Shown here one piece after another: positions 53,135 to 61,895 of a DNA stretch of 64,000 bases. This stretch comes from Salinibacterium sp. (GTDB lineage Bacteria > Actinomycetota > Actinomycetes > Actinomycetales > Microbacteriaceae), in NCBI GenBank assembly GCA_015234465.1, contig JADGNA010000008.1, positions 62,001 to 126,000 on the forward strand, given 5' to 3'. The notes below the pieces were generated by a model, which was given only the letters and a program-made list of their open reading frames with translations, did not search any database and was not told where the DNA came from. The position numbers were made by a program, and so were the translations under genes. Numbering within the stretch: position 1 is the first letter of the stretch; every line of letters starts with the position of its first letter.

Positions 53135-55164
53135 TGGCACGGCGGGAGAGGCGCTCCGCGCCGGCAGCGAAGGATGCGGCATCCGAGCCCACCACGGTCG
53201 ACGCCGTCATCGACGGCACCGACTTCACCCCTGGTGAGGCCGACGGTGACATGTTCGGGGGCACCCCCGCGCGCAAGGCGCAGCACTTCTGGCCCTCAGC
53301 GAAACGGCTCCTCGGCCTGCTGCGGCCGGAACGGGCCGGGATGGCGCTCGTGGTGGCGCTGGTCGTGGCATCCGTAGTCCTGACAGTGCTGGCGCCCAAG
53401 GTGCTCGGCCAGGCGATGGATGTCATCTTCAACGGGGTGCTCGGATCGCAGCTCCCCGAGGGCGTGCCGCTCGAGACCGTGATCGAACAGGCACGGGCAA
53501 GCGGCAACGAGCAGTTCGCCGACATGCTCTCGGGCACCGAGGTGGTGCCGGGCCAGGGCATCCAGTTCGACGAGCTGGCGCGGCTCATCCTGCTCGTGCT
53601 GGGCATGTACACCGTGGCATCCGTGCTCATGTGGGCGCAGGGCTACATCCTCAACAAGCTCGTCATGCGGGTCGTCTACCGACTGCGGCAGGACATCGAG
53701 GAGAAGCTCAACCGCCTGCCCCTGCGCTACTTCGACACCCGCCAGCGCGGCGACCTCATGTCGCGCGTCACGAACGACGTCGACAACATCCAGGCCGCGC
53801 TGCAGCAGGCGTTCTCGCAACTCGTGCAGTCGGGGCTCACGGTCATCGGCATCGCCGCGATGATGTTCGTCGTCTCGTGGCAGCTCGCCCTCATCGCCCT
53901 CATCGCGCTGCCGCTCTCCGCCGTCATCGCGGGCGCCATCGGGGTGCGTTCGCAAAAGCTCTTCGCCGCCCAATGGAAGAACACGGGCCACCTCAACGGG
54001 CACATCGAGGAGACCTTCTCGGGCCAGGAGATCGTGCGCGTCTTCGGCCGCGACCGCGAGATGCTCGAGGAGTTCGACCGGCGCAACGATGACCTCTACC
54101 GCGCGGCATCCGGAGCGCAGTTCGTCTCGGGCATGATCATGCCGGCCATGACCTTCGTGTCGTACCTGTCATATGTGCTCATCGCGGTCGTTGGTGGGCT
54201 GCGGGTCGCGACCGGCAACCTCACGCTCGGCGACGCGACCGCCTTCATCCAGTACTCGCGCGAGTTCTCGCAGCCCCTCAGTGAGATGGCGGGCATGGCG
54301 AACATGCTGCAGTCGGGCGTCGCCTCGGCCGAGCGCACCTTCGAGCTGCTCGACGCGGAGGAGCAGGACACCGAGACACCCGAGCAGCGGATGCCCGCCC
54401 GCCCCGACGGACACGTCGAGTTCGAGGGCGTCACCTTCTCGTACTCGCCAGAGAAGCCACTCATCGAAGACCTGTCGTTCTCCGCCGAACCCGGGCAGAC
54501 GGTCGCGATCGTCGGGCCGACCGGCGCGGGCAAGACGACCCTCGTGAACCTCGTCATGCGCTTCTACGAGCTCAGCGCGGGGCGCATCCTGCTCGACGGG
54601 GTCGACATCACCAAGCTCTCGCGCGCAGAACTGCGCTCGCAGGTCGGCATGGTGCTGCAGGACGCCTTCCTCTTCGAGGGCACGATCCGCGAGAACATCC
54701 GCTACGGACGACTGGATGCCACGGACGAGGAGGTCATCGCGGCGGCCGAGGCCACCATGGTCGACCGTTTCGTGCGCCAGCTGCCCGAGGGCTACGACAC
54801 CGTGCTCGATGCCGACGGCGGCAGCGTCTCTGCCGGCGAGCGGCAGCTCATCACGATCGCGCGCGCGTTCCTCGCCAACCCGGCCCTGCTCATCCTCGAC
54901 GAGGCGACCTCCTCGGTCGACACCCGCACCGAGCTCCTCGTGCAGCAGGCCATGGCGGCCCTCCGCACGGAACGCACCTCCTTCGTCATCGCGCACCGGC
55001 TCTCGACCATCCGCGATGCCCACACGATCCTCGTGATGCAGGACGGCCGCATCGTGGAACAGGGCAACCACGAGAGGCTGCTCGAGCGCCGCGGGGCGTA
55101 CTACGACCTCTACCAGTCCCAGTTCATGGCCGGCCGCGAGACCGACGGCATGGTCGCGGGCTGA
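53134..55164 (+). CDS. Heterodimeric ABC exporter, half-transporter 2
   Basis: 676 aa; ATG 53134 overlaps the TGA before it. It has an N-terminal cytoplasmic extension of about 55 residues, six helices with an enlarged first outer loop (about 95-150), then Walker [10 protein letters not shown], Walker [13 protein letters not shown] with the catalytic Glu, and H-loop IAHRLST. Its signature reads [14 protein letters not shown], not LSGGQ. It therefore faces the degenerate half-site of the partner, as expected in a heterodimer with one working ATP site. Confidence 0.93.
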   Translation: MARRERRSAPAAKDAASEPTTVDAVIDGTDFTPGEADGDMFGGTPARKAQHFWPSAKRLLGLLRPERAGMALVVALVVASVVLTVLAPKVLGQAMDVIFNGVLGSQLPEGVPLETVIEQARASGNEQFADMLSGTEVVPGQGIQFDELARLILLVLGMYTVASVLMWAQGYILNKLVMRVVYRLRQDIEEKLNRLPLRYFDTRQRGDLMSRVTNDVDNIQAALQQAFSQLVQSGLTVIGIAAMMFVVSWQLALIALIALPLSAVIAGAIGVRSQKLFAAQWKNTGHLNGHIEETFSGQEIVRVFGRDREMLEEFDRRNDDLYRAASGAQFVSGMIMPAMTFVSYLSYVLIAVVGGLRVATGNLTLGDATAFIQYSREFSQPLSEMAGMANMLQSGVASAERTFELLDAEEQDTETPEQRMPARPDGHVEFEGVTFSYSPEKPLIEDLSFSAEPGQTVAIVGPTGAGKTTLVNLVMRFYELSAGRILLDGVDITKLSRAELRSQVGMVLQDAFLFEGTIRENIRYGRLDATDEEVIAAAEATMVDRFVRQLPEGYDTVLDADGGSVSAGERQLITIARAFLANPALLILDEATSSVDTRTELLVQQAMAALRTERTSFVIAHRLSTIRDAHTILVMQDGRIVEQGNHERLLERRGAYYDLYQSQFMAGRETDGMVAG

Positions 55165-55249
55165 CAGCACCTCCCGCTCGCCCGCGCACGCGGCACTCCT
55201 CCAGACTCGCGCTCCTACAATTGGACGCCCGGGCCAGAAGGGGGCTGCA

Positions 55250-56173
55250 GTGACCGACCCGACCCACACGACACCGATGCAGGACGAGGCGCCGATGCAG
55301 GCAGCGACGCCGACCATGGCCGTGCGCGGCTTCGACCGGCTGCTCACGACGCAGCGACCGGCGGTGCTCGCGCACGTGAGGAACGTGCGGAGGAAGCATC
55401 CGGATGCCTCGCCCGAGCAGGTCATCCGCATCCTCGAGCGGCACTACCTCGCGGTCGTCACCTCGGGTGGCGCGGGGGTCGGTGCGGCCGCAATCGTCCC
55501 CGGGATAGGAACCGGAGCGAGCCTCGCGCTGACCGGCGTCGAGACGGGCGTGTTCCTCGAGGTGAGCGCCCTCTTCGCACAGTCGGTGACCGAGATCCAC
55601 GGGATCGCCGTGACCGACCCCGACCGCGCCCGCACGATCGTCATGGCCATGATGCTCGGCACGCCGGGCGCCGAGCTCGTGCGCAGCCTCGCGGCGCAGG
55701 CGACCGGCAAGGGCGTGCCGCGCACCGCCTTCTGGGGCGACATCATCGGCCGCTCCGTGCCACAGGCCTTCACCGGGCCGATCGCAGACCGGGTTAAGCG
55801 CGCCTTCCTCGCCCGCTTCGCCCGCAACACCTCCACGAACGCCCTCGGCCGCCTGCTGCCCTTCGGTGTCGGCGCGGTCGTCGGCGGCACGGCAAGCCAC
55901 CTGCTGGGGCGCAAGATCGTCGCGGCCTCCCGGGACGCCTTCGGGCCGCCGCCTGCTACCTTCCCGCCGAACCTCGAACAGTTGAAGCCGCCGCGAACAC
56001 CGCTCATCAAGCGGGTGCCGAAGGTCTCGACCACGCTCGTGCCGCTGCGCCGGCAGTTGCCCGCCGCGCCGAGCCACGAGAGTGTGGGGCCCGCGGATCC
56101 CGCCGCTTCGGCCGAGCCGGGTGGCTCGATCGAGCTCGACGCCGCCGAACCGCTCGACACGCCCGAGCGCTGA
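55250..56173 (+). CDS. Conserved protein, weak EcsC-like similarity
   Basis: 307 aa, GTG start. The region 30-215 has a Gly/Ala-rich hydrophobic core (SGGAGVGAAAIVPGIGTGASLALTGVETGVFLEVSALFAQSVTEIHGI) and FGVGAVVGGTASHLLGRKIVAASRDAFGPPP, resembling EcsC-family proteins. The last 70 residues are Pro/Ala/Glu-rich and probably disordered. In Bacillus, EcsC is encoded next to an ABC transporter; the same neighbourhood occurs here. No activity can be assigned. TACAAT at 55216-55221 may be its -10 box. Confidence 0.6.
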   Translation: MTDPTHTTPMQDEAPMQAATPTMAVRGFDRLLTTQRPAVLAHVRNVRRKHPDASPEQVIRILERHYLAVVTSGGAGVGAAAIVPGIGTGASLALTGVETGVFLEVSALFAQSVTEIHGIAVTDPDRARTIVMAMMLGTPGAELVRSLAAQATGKGVPRTAFWGDIIGRSVPQAFTGPIADRVKRAFLARFARNTSTNALGRLLPFGVGAVVGGTASHLLGRKIVAASRDAFGPPPATFPPNLEQLKPPRTPLIKRVPKVSTTLVPLRRQLPAAPSHESVGPADPAASAEPGGSIELDAAEPLDTPER

Positions 56174-56191
56174 GCGAGCCTACGCTTCGCG

Positions 56192-57490
56192 TCACTCCCC
56201 GACGGGCGCGGTCTCTTCGTCGTCGTCGCCCGTGAAGGGGTCGACCTCGCTGTCGATGCGGTCATCGCGGTGGATCGCGGCGTGCCGGTCCCACTCCCCC
56301 ATGAGCTGCTCGACGGCCGCATGGAAGCGGGCGGTCGCCGCGCCAGGCGTCGTGTCTCCGAAGTGGCGTTCAACCCAGAACCGCAGCGTCGCGAGCGCCT
56401 TCTCGTCGCCACTCACGCGGTCGACGTGCGAGATGACATCCGCCGCCTGACCGGCCGAGAGCCACTCGGCCGCGCCGAGGTAGCCACCCTCGTCAACATC
56501 CGCCTGGGGGGATGCCGGCCGCGTCACGATGAGCGGCTTGCCGGTCGCGAGCCGGTCGTAGATCATCGCCGAGATGTCGGTGATCGCGACATCCGCGCTC
56601 GCCAGCTGCCAGCCGAGGGTCGGGCCATCGTCGTAGACGTGCTGCGCGCGGGGATCCGCCGCGTTCGCCGAGGCGATCGCCGCGACGATCTGCTCGTGCG
56701 CCGACTTTGTGGCGGGGTCGAGCACGCCCGTGCGCGGATGCGGGCGATAGATGAGCCGGAAGCGCGTGTCGCCGAGCAGGGCCCGCGTGAGGGCGACGCC
56801 GTGCGAGGCCACCGAGCCATACGCTGCCGCGGCGCGGTCGCCCTCCCAGGTGGGCGAGTAGAGCACGACGGTGCGCTCGTCTGGCGTGTAGGGCAGCTCG
56901 CCCTGCATGTGGTCGGCCTGCGGTCGCCCGATCTGGATCGTGCGGCGGTCGACGTCGAAGTCCCAGAGCTTGCGGCTCAGACGGTCATGGGCCGCCGCGC
57001 CCGCGATGAGGCTGTAGTCGTAGGCCTTGAACTGGTTCGTCGTCATGTACATCTTGTCGGACTCGCCGTGATTGATGAACACGTGCCACATGCGGCCGTA
57101 GCGGAACATCTGGAAGTTGCGCGAGTTCTGGTTGACGTAGAAGACGATGCGCAGTTCCTGCTCGGCGACGAACTGCTCCAGGTCGACGACCTTGCGGGCG
57201 TACACGACGGGCACGGGCGACTCGTCGAGCAGGCGCAGCATCGTGCTGGGCGTGCGGGCGATGATGGCGACCGGCCAGCGCTTCGAGAGCTCCGCGAGGG
57301 GCGCGTACCACTGGCGCACCTGGTACATGTTGACCGCAGCATCCGCGAAGTACACAGCGATCTGGATGCTGTGGGGCGCGGGCTTCTCGGCGGTGCGCAG
57401 GCGGCCGGCCAGCTCCCCACGGGTGCGGCGGGCTCGGAGCAGGTTCCTGACCAGTCGCTGGGCGGTCTTCAGGTCATGGATCAGGGGCAT
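56192..57490 (-). CDS. CDP-glycerol glycerophosphotransferase-like enzyme (TagB/TagF family)
   Basis: 432 aa; ATG 57490 is six bases after a TTTAAT box. Motifs of the family are HVFINHGESDKMYM (N-terminal His), VLYSPTWEGDRAAAAYGS, RLIYRPHPRTG, and ADVAITDISAMIYDRLATGKPLIVTRP. Such enzymes move glycerol-phosphate or ribitol-phosphate units from CDP-polyols onto a lipid-linked acceptor at the cytoplasmic face. The C-terminal 35 residues are acidic. It is the last gene of a four-gene wall-polymer arm. Confidence 0.87.
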   Translation of the reverse strand: MPLIHDLKTAQRLVRNLLRARRTRGELAGRLRTAEKPAPHSIQIAVYFADAAVNMYQVRQWYAPLAELSKRWPVAIIARTPSTMLRLLDESPVPVVYARKVVDLEQFVAEQELRIVFYVNQNSRNFQMFRYGRMWHVFINHGESDKMYMTTNQFKAYDYSLIAGAAAHDRLSRKLWDFDVDRRTIQIGRPQADHMQGELPYTPDERTVVLYSPTWEGDRAAAAYGSVASHGVALTRALLGDTRFRLIYRPHPRTGVLDPATKSAHEQIVAAIASANAADPRAQHVYDDGPTLGWQLASADVAITDISAMIYDRLATGKPLIVTRPASPQADVDEGGYLGAAEWLSAGQAADVISHVDRVSGDEKALATLRFWVERHFGDTTPGAATARFHAAVEQLMGEWDRHAAIHRDDRIDSEVDPFTGDDDEETAPVGE

Positions 57491-57496
57491 CACGCC

Positions 57497-57502
57497 ATTA
57501 AA
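57497..57502 (-). promoter_or_regulatory. -10 box of the TagB/F-like gene (internal, leaderless)
   Basis: TTTAAT on the minus strand, six bases before the ATG at 57490. It overlaps the stop codon of the preceding glycosyltransferase gene, so it would be an extra promoter inside the operon. Confidence 0.4.
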
Positions 57503-58370
57503 CCAAGGGCGGTCTGCCGGCGCGGGCCATACGCCACACCGTTACCCACTTGATGCGCCTGCGCCCACCGGCGGGCTCGCGCCACCCAGCCCACCAGCCG
57601 CCGAGCCAGGCGCGCAGGGCCGCAGGGTTGCGCGCCCAGCGCAGCACCTGGATGCCCGTCCACGACCCCACATAGAGCGGCGCGATGAGCCACGGCAGGT
57701 TGCGCTTCGCAAGCCAGACGCGATTGCGGGCATTGAGCCGGTAGTAGTAGGAGTGCCGTGTCGGCTCGATCGCCGGGTGATGGGCGACGAGCTCGCCCGC
57801 GTACCAGACGCGCAGTCCCTGGTCCCAGACCCGCCAGGCCAGCTCGATGCCCTCGTGCGCGTAGAAGAAGGGCTCGGCCCAGCCACCCGTCGCATCGAAG
57901 ACCCTGCGCGGCATGACGAGGGCACCCTCCCACACCGAGAAGACGTTGCTCGAGGCATCCGCCTCTCCCTTGCGGATGCGGGGCACCCAGCGTCGGGGAT
58001 TCGTGACGCCGCTGGGGTCGACGACGCGCGGCTGCACGAGGCCGATATCCGGATGCTTCGACATGAGGTCGATCGCGTCGGCGACGAATCGCGGCGATGG
58101 CACGCTCGCGTCGTCGTCGAGGAAGAAGAGCCACTCGCCCGAGACCTGATCGACCCCGCGGTTGCGGCCAGCGGGAATGCCGAGGTTCTCGGCCAGGCCG
58201 ACGCCCCGCATGCCCTCGGGCAGCGCCGTCGGCTGCCAGCCGTTGCCGACGACGACGACATCGAGACTCACATCCTGCTGGGCGAGGATGCTCGCGAGCC
58301 CGCGCGCGAGGTCGATAGGGCGCTTGCCCTGCGTAAGGACGACGACGCCGACCGTGGGGAGGCTGGTCAC
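57498..58370 (-). CDS. GT2-family glycosyltransferase
   Basis: 290 aa, GTG start overlapping the stop of the CDP-alcohol phosphotransferase gene (GTGA). GT-A fold: VGVVVLTQGKRPIDLARGLASILAQ, ENLGIPAGRNRGV, the metal motif FFLDDDASV, and the acceptor region FYAHEGIELAWRVWDQG. It resembles rhamnosyl- or galactofuranosyl-type GT2 enzymes of wall assembly. The C-terminus is rich in Trp and Arg (WARNPAALRAWLGGWWAGWREP) and may lie on the membrane. Confidence 0.9.
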   Translation of the reverse strand: MTSLPTVGVVVLTQGKRPIDLARGLASILAQQDVSLDVVVVGNGWQPTALPEGMRGVGLAENLGIPAGRNRGVDQVSGEWLFFLDDDASVPSPRFVADAIDLMSKHPDIGLVQPRVVDPSGVTNPRRWVPRIRKGEADASSNVFSVWEGALVMPRRVFDATGGWAEPFFYAHEGIELAWRVWDQGLRVWYAGELVAHHPAIEPTRHSYYYRLNARNRVWLAKRNLPWLIAPLYVGSWTGIQVLRWARNPAALRAWLGGWWAGWREPAGGRRRIKWVTVWRMARAGRPPLV

Positions 58371-59176
58371 GCCCGCACGCGCCTCGACGCCATGATCGCG
58401 ACGAAGTGGCCGGCCAGCGCGAGGGCGGCGAGCGGCACGAGCGCCACGAGCAGTGCCCGGTCGGCCAGCTCGGGGCCGATGAAGAGACCCACGATCGCCG
58501 CGGCGAAGGCGAGGATCGTCAGCTCGACCGAGTGGTACAGGCGGTGGAAGGGCACGAAGCGGGCGACACGACGCAGGGTCGCCACGAGGCCCGGGCGCGG
58601 CTCCGACTCCTCCTTGCGGTCCGCGAGCTTCGGCAGGCCTGCGTTGGCCCTGGCGACGTGCACCATGTCGTTGAGTGCCTTATTGAGGATGATGAAGACG
58701 GCGAGCAGCAGGCCGAGCGTCGTCCAGAAGAAGTCCTCGGGCGCGTCGAAGGGGTAGCCGGCGGCGCGGATGCCCAGGACGATCGGGATGAGCCCCTCGG
58801 TCGTGTAGTGCCCCACCTTGTCGAGGAACACGCCCGCGGGCGAGCTCGTGCCGCGCCACCGCGCGACCTCGCCGTCGCAGCAGTCGACGAGCATCTGCAG
58901 CTGCCCCATCGCGAGCGCGAGTACAGCGCCCCAGATGCCGGGGATGAGGAGGGAGAGCGCGGTGCCCCATCCGACGAGGATCATGATGCCCGTGACGCCG
59001 TTCGCGGAGATCGACGTGCGCAGCAGCATCCAGGTCAGGTATGGCGACAGGTTGCGCAGGTAGAGGGAAGCCGTCCAGTGCTCCGCATTGGCGCGCAGGC
59101 GCACCTCGGGCGGCTGTGCCACGGCACGGAGTTCGGCGATCGACTGGGGGCGACCCCGTGGTGCGTCGGACGTCAT
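58367..59176 (-). CDS. CDP-alcohol phosphotransferase family protein with altered catalytic motif
   Basis: 269 aa. The family motif D-x2-D-G-x2-A-R-x8-G-x3-D-x3-D reads D98-CC-D101-G102-EV-A105-R106-x8-G115-VFL-D119-KVG-H123 here. The last Asp, the catalytic base in known members, is His. Six hydrophobic helices are present. Members join a CDP-activated alcohol to another hydroxyl group (phospholipids or related phosphodiesters). Lying between two glycosyltransferases, it may form a linkage in the wall polymer. It starts one base after the preceding stop. Confidence 0.85.
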   Translation of the reverse strand: MTSDAPRGRPQSIAELRAVAQPPEVRLRANAEHWTASLYLRNLSPYLTWMLLRTSISANGVTGIMILVGWGTALSLLIPGIWGAVLALAMGQLQMLVDCCDGEVARWRGTSSPAGVFLDKVGHYTTEGLIPIVLGIRAAGYPFDAPEDFFWTTLGLLLAVFIILNKALNDMVHVARANAGLPKLADRKEESEPRPGLVATLRRVARFVPFHRLYHSVELTILAFAAAIVGLFIGPELADRALLVALVPLAALALAGHFVAIMASRRVRA

Positions 59177-59177
59177 G

Positions 59178-60242
59178 TCACCTTCCCACCTGTGCGGTGA
59201 TGTTGCGGCTCAGCTTGAGGAACCCGAGCACGAATCCCGTGCCCCAGCCGAAATGGATGACGGGCAGCACGATGAGGTACCAGGCTGCCGAGCGCGCACC
59301 CTCGCTTCGCAGCACTGGCACCGCGGCGGCGAGCACGAAGAGGGCGTAGAGGGCGGGCACGGCGAATGCCGCGACGAGCCAGGAGCCGGTGACGGCACCG
59401 ACCACGCCGAGCACGAGGCCGAGGAGGATGCCGATCACGGCGACGGGCGGCACGAAGTAGCGCAACCCGTTCTCCTTGGGAAAGCGGCGCGCGAGCTCGC
59501 CACGCCAGATGCCCGTCGCGACGAACTGCCGCAGCAGCTTCACGAGGCTCGACCGTGGCCGGTAAACGACCTGGAGGGCCGGGGTGAACCACACGGTGCC
59601 GCCCGTTGCGCGCAGGCGACGGTTGAGCTCCCAGTCCTGGCCGCGCTTGATGCCCTCGTCGAAGAGGCCGACCTCGAGCAGGCGGTGGCGCTGGAAGGTG
59701 CCGAGGTACGCGGTCTCGGCCGGGCCCTCCTCGCCTCCGACATGGTGGGGTGTTCCGCCAAGGCCGGCGCGCGAGCCGTAGGCGTGGGCGACGGCGCGCT
59801 CGAAGGGCGTGATGCCCTCCGCCTTCATGATGCCGCCGACGTTGTCGGCTCCCGTGCGCAGCAGGGTCTCGACCGCGATGCGGGTGTAGTCCTTGGGCAG
59901 CACGGAGTGGGCGTCGACGCGCACGACGATCGGATGGCTCGAGGCGCGGATGGCGGCGTTGAGTCCGCCCGGTGTGCTTCCCAGTTCGTTCGGGATGCTG
60001 CGGATGCGCGGATCGTCCGCCGCGAGCTGCTCGATCACGCGGTTTGTGCCGTCGACGCTCGGGCCCAGCGCGAGCACGATCTCGCTCTCGCCCGGGTAGT
60101 CCTGTCCCGTGAGGCTGAGCACGGCCGCCTCGATGTGCTCGACCTCGTTGAGCACCGGCATGACATAGGAGACGCCAGGGTGTTCAGCGGACTCGCTCGG
60201 CATGCTTTCCAGTCGTCGCAGCTCTCTCATCGGGCCTGCCAT
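59178..60242 (-). CDS. Membrane GT2-family glycosyltransferase
   Basis: 354 aa from ATG 60242; TTG 60248 and internal ATGs at 60230 and 60203 are alternatives, because no ribosome site is convincing. The GT-A domain has VSYVMPVLNEVEHIEAAVLSL, VRVDAHSVLPKDY (DxD-like DAH), ERAVAHAYGSRAGLGG, and FDEGIKRGQDWELNRRLRATGGTVWFTP. Three or four C-terminal helices (about 255-345) anchor it. This is the layout of succinoglycan/ExoA-like membrane GT2 enzymes. It begins the wall-polymer arm. Confidence 0.9.
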   Translation of the reverse strand: MAGPMRELRRLESMPSESAEHPGVSYVMPVLNEVEHIEAAVLSLTGQDYPGESEIVLALGPSVDGTNRVIEQLAADDPRIRSIPNELGSTPGGLNAAIRASSHPIVVRVDAHSVLPKDYTRIAVETLLRTGADNVGGIMKAEGITPFERAVAHAYGSRAGLGGTPHHVGGEEGPAETAYLGTFQRHRLLEVGLFDEGIKRGQDWELNRRLRATGGTVWFTPALQVVYRPRSSLVKLLRQFVATGIWRGELARRFPKENGLRYFVPPVAVIGILLGLVLGVVGAVTGSWLVAAFAVPALYALFVLAAAVPVLRSEGARSAAWYLIVLPVIHFGWGTGFVLGFLKLSRNITAQVGR

Positions 60243-60254
60243 GGGCAAGCGCGG

Positions 60255-60300
60255 GGCTCGGCACAGCCTGCGGCAGAAACGCCTCAGGCTGGGCCGAGCC
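60255..60300 (-). terminator. Hairpin between htrA and the wall-polymer genes
   Basis: GGCTCGGC (60255-60262) with GCCGAGCC (60293-60300), and CAGCCTG (60264-60270) with CAGGCTG (60285-60291), form a long stem with one internal mismatch. It follows the htrA stop by 26 bases and ends 12 bases before the next start. No T-run follows leftward. Confidence 0.65.
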
Positions 60301-60326
60301 TACCAGCAGGCCGGTGCCGGAACCCG

Positions 60327-61739
60327 TCAGCCGAGCTCGCCGAGCGTGACCGTGGCGGTGTTGCGCTCACCGTCGCGCACGTAGACGAGTTCCGCCTCCG
60401 CCCCGCCCGGCAGCACCCGCACCTGGGCCGTCAGGTCGGTCTTGCCCGTGATGGGAAGGCCCTCGAACTCGACGACCACGTCGCCCGGCTTCAGCCCTGC
60501 CCGCTCGGCAGCGCCATCCGGGGTCACCTCTTGGATGGAGGCACCGACCACGTCGCTCTCGATGGCACGGTCGTCCGTGACATCCGCCACCGTCGCGCCC
60601 AGGAGGCCGTGGCTCGCCGTGCCGTTCTCGATGAGCTCGGATGCCACGCGCTGCGCCAGGTTCGCCGGGATCGCGAAGCCCACGCCGATGCTTCCCGCCG
60701 TCGACGAGCCGGTGTTGCCCGTGCTGGCGATGGCCACGTTGATGCCGATGACCTTGCCGTCCTCGTCGAGGAGCGCGCCGCCCGAGTTGCCCGGGTTGAT
60801 CGCGGCATCCGTCTGGATCACCGGGAGGGCGATCGTCGAGGAGACGGGCGCCGAACCGCGGTCGGGGCCGTTGTCGAACTCCCAGAAGTCGAAGGGACCC
60901 CAGCCGTCGGGTGCGTCGGGCTGCGGCGCGTCGGGTGCTTCCTCCGACTCCGGCGCCGCGGACGATGCGACCGTGATGCTGCGGTTGAGGGCGCTCACGA
61001 CGCCGCTCGTGACGGTGTTGCTGAGCCCGAGTGGCGCGCCGATCGCGATGGTCGTGTCGCCCACGTTGAGCTCATCGGAGTCGGCGAACTCGACCGGCTG
61101 GAACTCGACATCCGCGTCGACCTTGACGACCGCGAGGTCTGCGATGGGGTCGCTGCCGACGAGCGTCGCGTCGAAGAGCCGGCCGTCATAGGACTGCACG
61201 CGGATGCTCGGCTCCGCCGCCGCACCGCTGAGGGTCGCGACGTGCGCGTTGGTGAGGATGTAGCCGTCCTCACTCAGCACGACGCCAGAGCCGCTGCCGG
61301 ATGCCTGGCCGCCATTGACCGAGAGCGTCACGACCGAGGGCGCGACGGTCGCCGCGACGCCGCTGATCACGGTCGCGTTGTCGACGTCGTTGATCATGAC
61401 GTTGGTGCCCACGGGCCCCTGGCTGCTGGCCGGGCCACCAGCGCCGCCCGTCACACCCGCGTAGACACCCGCGCCCACGCCACCACCGACGAGGGCCGCG
61501 ATCGCCGCGACGGCGACCATGCCGATGCCCGCGCGGCGCGGTTCAGGCCGCTGGGAGGAGTCGGGCTGCTGCGCGCCGGTCGCGCCCGCGCCGAAAGCAG
61601 CACCGGGCGCCTGCGCGGCCGCTGCGGGCGTGCCCGCCCCATCCGCGCTTGCGGCGGGGCGTGTCTCGCCCGCCCGGATGTCGGGAGGCGTCGGGTCCTC
61701 GTGGCGTTCGGGCTGCTGGCGTTCGGGCTGCTCAGTCAT
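60327..61739 (-). CDS. Membrane-anchored HtrA/DegP-type serine protease with PDZ domain
   Basis: 470 aa, ATG 61739 with AAGGAG upstream. A Pro/Ala-rich cytoplasmic part (1-70) precedes one helix (about 71-95). The trypsin-like domain has His166 (ILTNAHV), Asp201 (SDPIADLAVVKV) and Ser319 (NPGNSGG). An acidic Pro-rich insertion lies at about 260-298. A PDZ domain (about 375-470) includes GASIQEVTPDGAAERAGLKPGDVVVEFEGLPI. It handles extracytoplasmic protein quality, as the actinobacterial HtrA/PepD proteins do. Confidence 0.94.
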   Translation of the reverse strand: MTEQPERQQPERHEDPTPPDIRAGETRPAASADGAGTPAAAAQAPGAAFGAGATGAQQPDSSQRPEPRRAGIGMVAVAAIAALVGGGVGAGVYAGVTGGAGGPASSQGPVGTNVMINDVDNATVISGVAATVAPSVVTLSVNGGQASGSGSGVVLSEDGYILTNAHVATLSGAAAEPSIRVQSYDGRLFDATLVGSDPIADLAVVKVDADVEFQPVEFADSDELNVGDTTIAIGAPLGLSNTVTSGVVSALNRSITVASSAAPESEEAPDAPQPDAPDGWGPFDFWEFDNGPDRGSAPVSSTIALPVIQTDAAINPGNSGGALLDEDGKVIGINVAIASTGNTGSSTAGSIGVGFAIPANLAQRVASELIENGTASHGLLGATVADVTDDRAIESDVVGASIQEVTPDGAAERAGLKPGDVVVEFEGLPITGKTDLTAQVRVLPGGAEAELVYVRDGERNTATVTLGELG

Positions 61740-61771
61740 GGGGCTCCTTTCGGTGGTGCAAGCCTCCCCCC

Positions 61772-61788
61772 GGAACCTTTGCGGTTCC
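61772..61788. promoter_or_regulatory. Small inverted repeat upstream of htrA
   Basis: GGAACC-TTTGC-GGTTCC, a perfect 6-bp repeat with a five-base spacer, 33 bases before the htrA ATG. It could be a regulator site or a leader hairpin. No ECF-type -10 is found at the right distance from its GGAACC. Confidence 0.35.
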
Positions 61789-61865
61789 TATGGACGCGCT
61801 CAGAGGGGGCCGATGCTTTACTCAACGCCGAGCATCCGCTGGGATTCCCGCACTGGTGCCCACGC

Positions 61866-61871
61866 TAGCCT
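61866..61871 (+). promoter_or_regulatory. -10 box of the aminotransferase gene
   Basis: TAGCCT, 24 bases before the ATG at 61896. The predicted short leader carries GAGAGG as ribosome site, so this gene is not leaderless. Confidence 0.45.
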
Positions 61872-61895
61872 GTCAGCGATGAGAGGTGGTCGACG

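Noticed and set aside
61772-61788. ECF (SigE-type) promoter GGAACC for htrA
   Set aside because: No GTT/CGTT-type -10 lies 15-19 bases downstream on the minus strand, and the GGAACC is explained by the inverted repeat.
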